A DNA stretch of 64,000 nucleotides from Sinotaia quadrata. Lineage: Eukaryota > Mollusca > Gastropoda > Architaenioglossa > Viviparidae. Below, one piece after another: positions 63,805 to 64,000 of this stretch. Location: contig CM054179.1 of NCBI GenBank assembly GCA_028829895.1, positions 55,031,391-55,095,390 of the forward strand, given 5' to 3'. The stretch's first letter is position 1; each line of letters begins with the position of its first letter. Under the pieces are notes generated by a model. The model was not told the DNA's origin and searched no databases. It was given only the letters and a program-made list of their open reading frames with translations. The position numbers and the translations under genes were made by a program.

Positions 63805-63975
63805 TTGAGAGAGCACAAAATTGTGTCATAGATAAAGTATACTAAGCTGGCATGTTGCAGTGTGGGAAAATTGTGTCATAGATAATGCATACTAAGCTCT
63901 CATATTGCAGAGTGGGAAAATTGTGTCATAGATAATGCATACTAAGCTGGCATGATGCAGTGTTGGAGAGTGAAA
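63805..63975. repeat. roughly 53-bp tandem repeat, three copies
   Basis: AAAATTGTGTCATAGATAAT, GCATACTAAGCTGGCATGTTG and CAGTGTGGG recur three times in the carrier intron at the right edge. Confidence 0.9.
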
Positions 63976-64000
63976 AAAATATAAAGCATTGTCTTTCATT

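Overview
The window is eukaryotic nuclear DNA. It is AT-rich, has long introns with GT-AG splice sites, many minisatellites, and retro- and DNA-transposon remains. The gene set (a crossveinless-2/BMPER-like protein, NECAP, IMD/RIPK1-type death-domain adaptors and an SLC25A35-type mitochondrial carrier) and the repeat style suggest a lophotrochozoan, most likely a marine mollusc such as a gastropod. The species cannot be fixed from the sequence alone.

Layout. (1) About 469-8700, + strand: the 3' part of a BMPER/crossveinless-2-like gene with two VWC units, a VWD domain and a C8 domain. Its introns hold a decayed LINE and several minisatellites; the 5' exons and the expected C-terminal TIL domain were not found. 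(2) 8930-13850: an almost gene-free block of minisatellites, including a pyrimidine/GT-rich array split by a solo-LTR-like element. (3) 13850-23478: quiet AT-rich DNA downstream of NECAP. (4) 23479-36747, - strand: a complete seven-exon NECAP gene. Its introns hold a hAT-type MITE swollen by an internal minisatellite, a decayed Ty3/Gypsy element whose integrase precedes the RT linker (GMR1-like order), and a second copy of the LTR-like family. (5) 37606-45082 and 50063-53150, both +: two tandem paralogues (A and B) with the same four-exon, phase-1 structure. Each encodes a small adaptor with an N-terminal RHIM-like segment and a C-terminal death domain closest in style to IMD/RIPK1/FADD. (6) 53151-62647: intergenic repeats, including a third LTR-like copy. 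(7) From 62648 to the right edge, +: the start of an SLC25A34/35-type mitochondrial carrier.

The genes are not an operon and encode unrelated functions: an extracellular BMP modulator, a clathrin-coat accessory protein, innate-immune adaptors and a mitochondrial transporter. NECAP and adaptor A are divergently arranged, about 860 bp apart. The most interesting locus is the adaptor pair. The copies differ in the RHIM-like core, and copy A has a triplicated splice acceptor whose extra copies would give products lacking the death domain. Copy B uses a GC-AG intron where copy A has GT-AG. All gene models come from reading splice sites and protein motifs by eye; no database search or transcript data were used.
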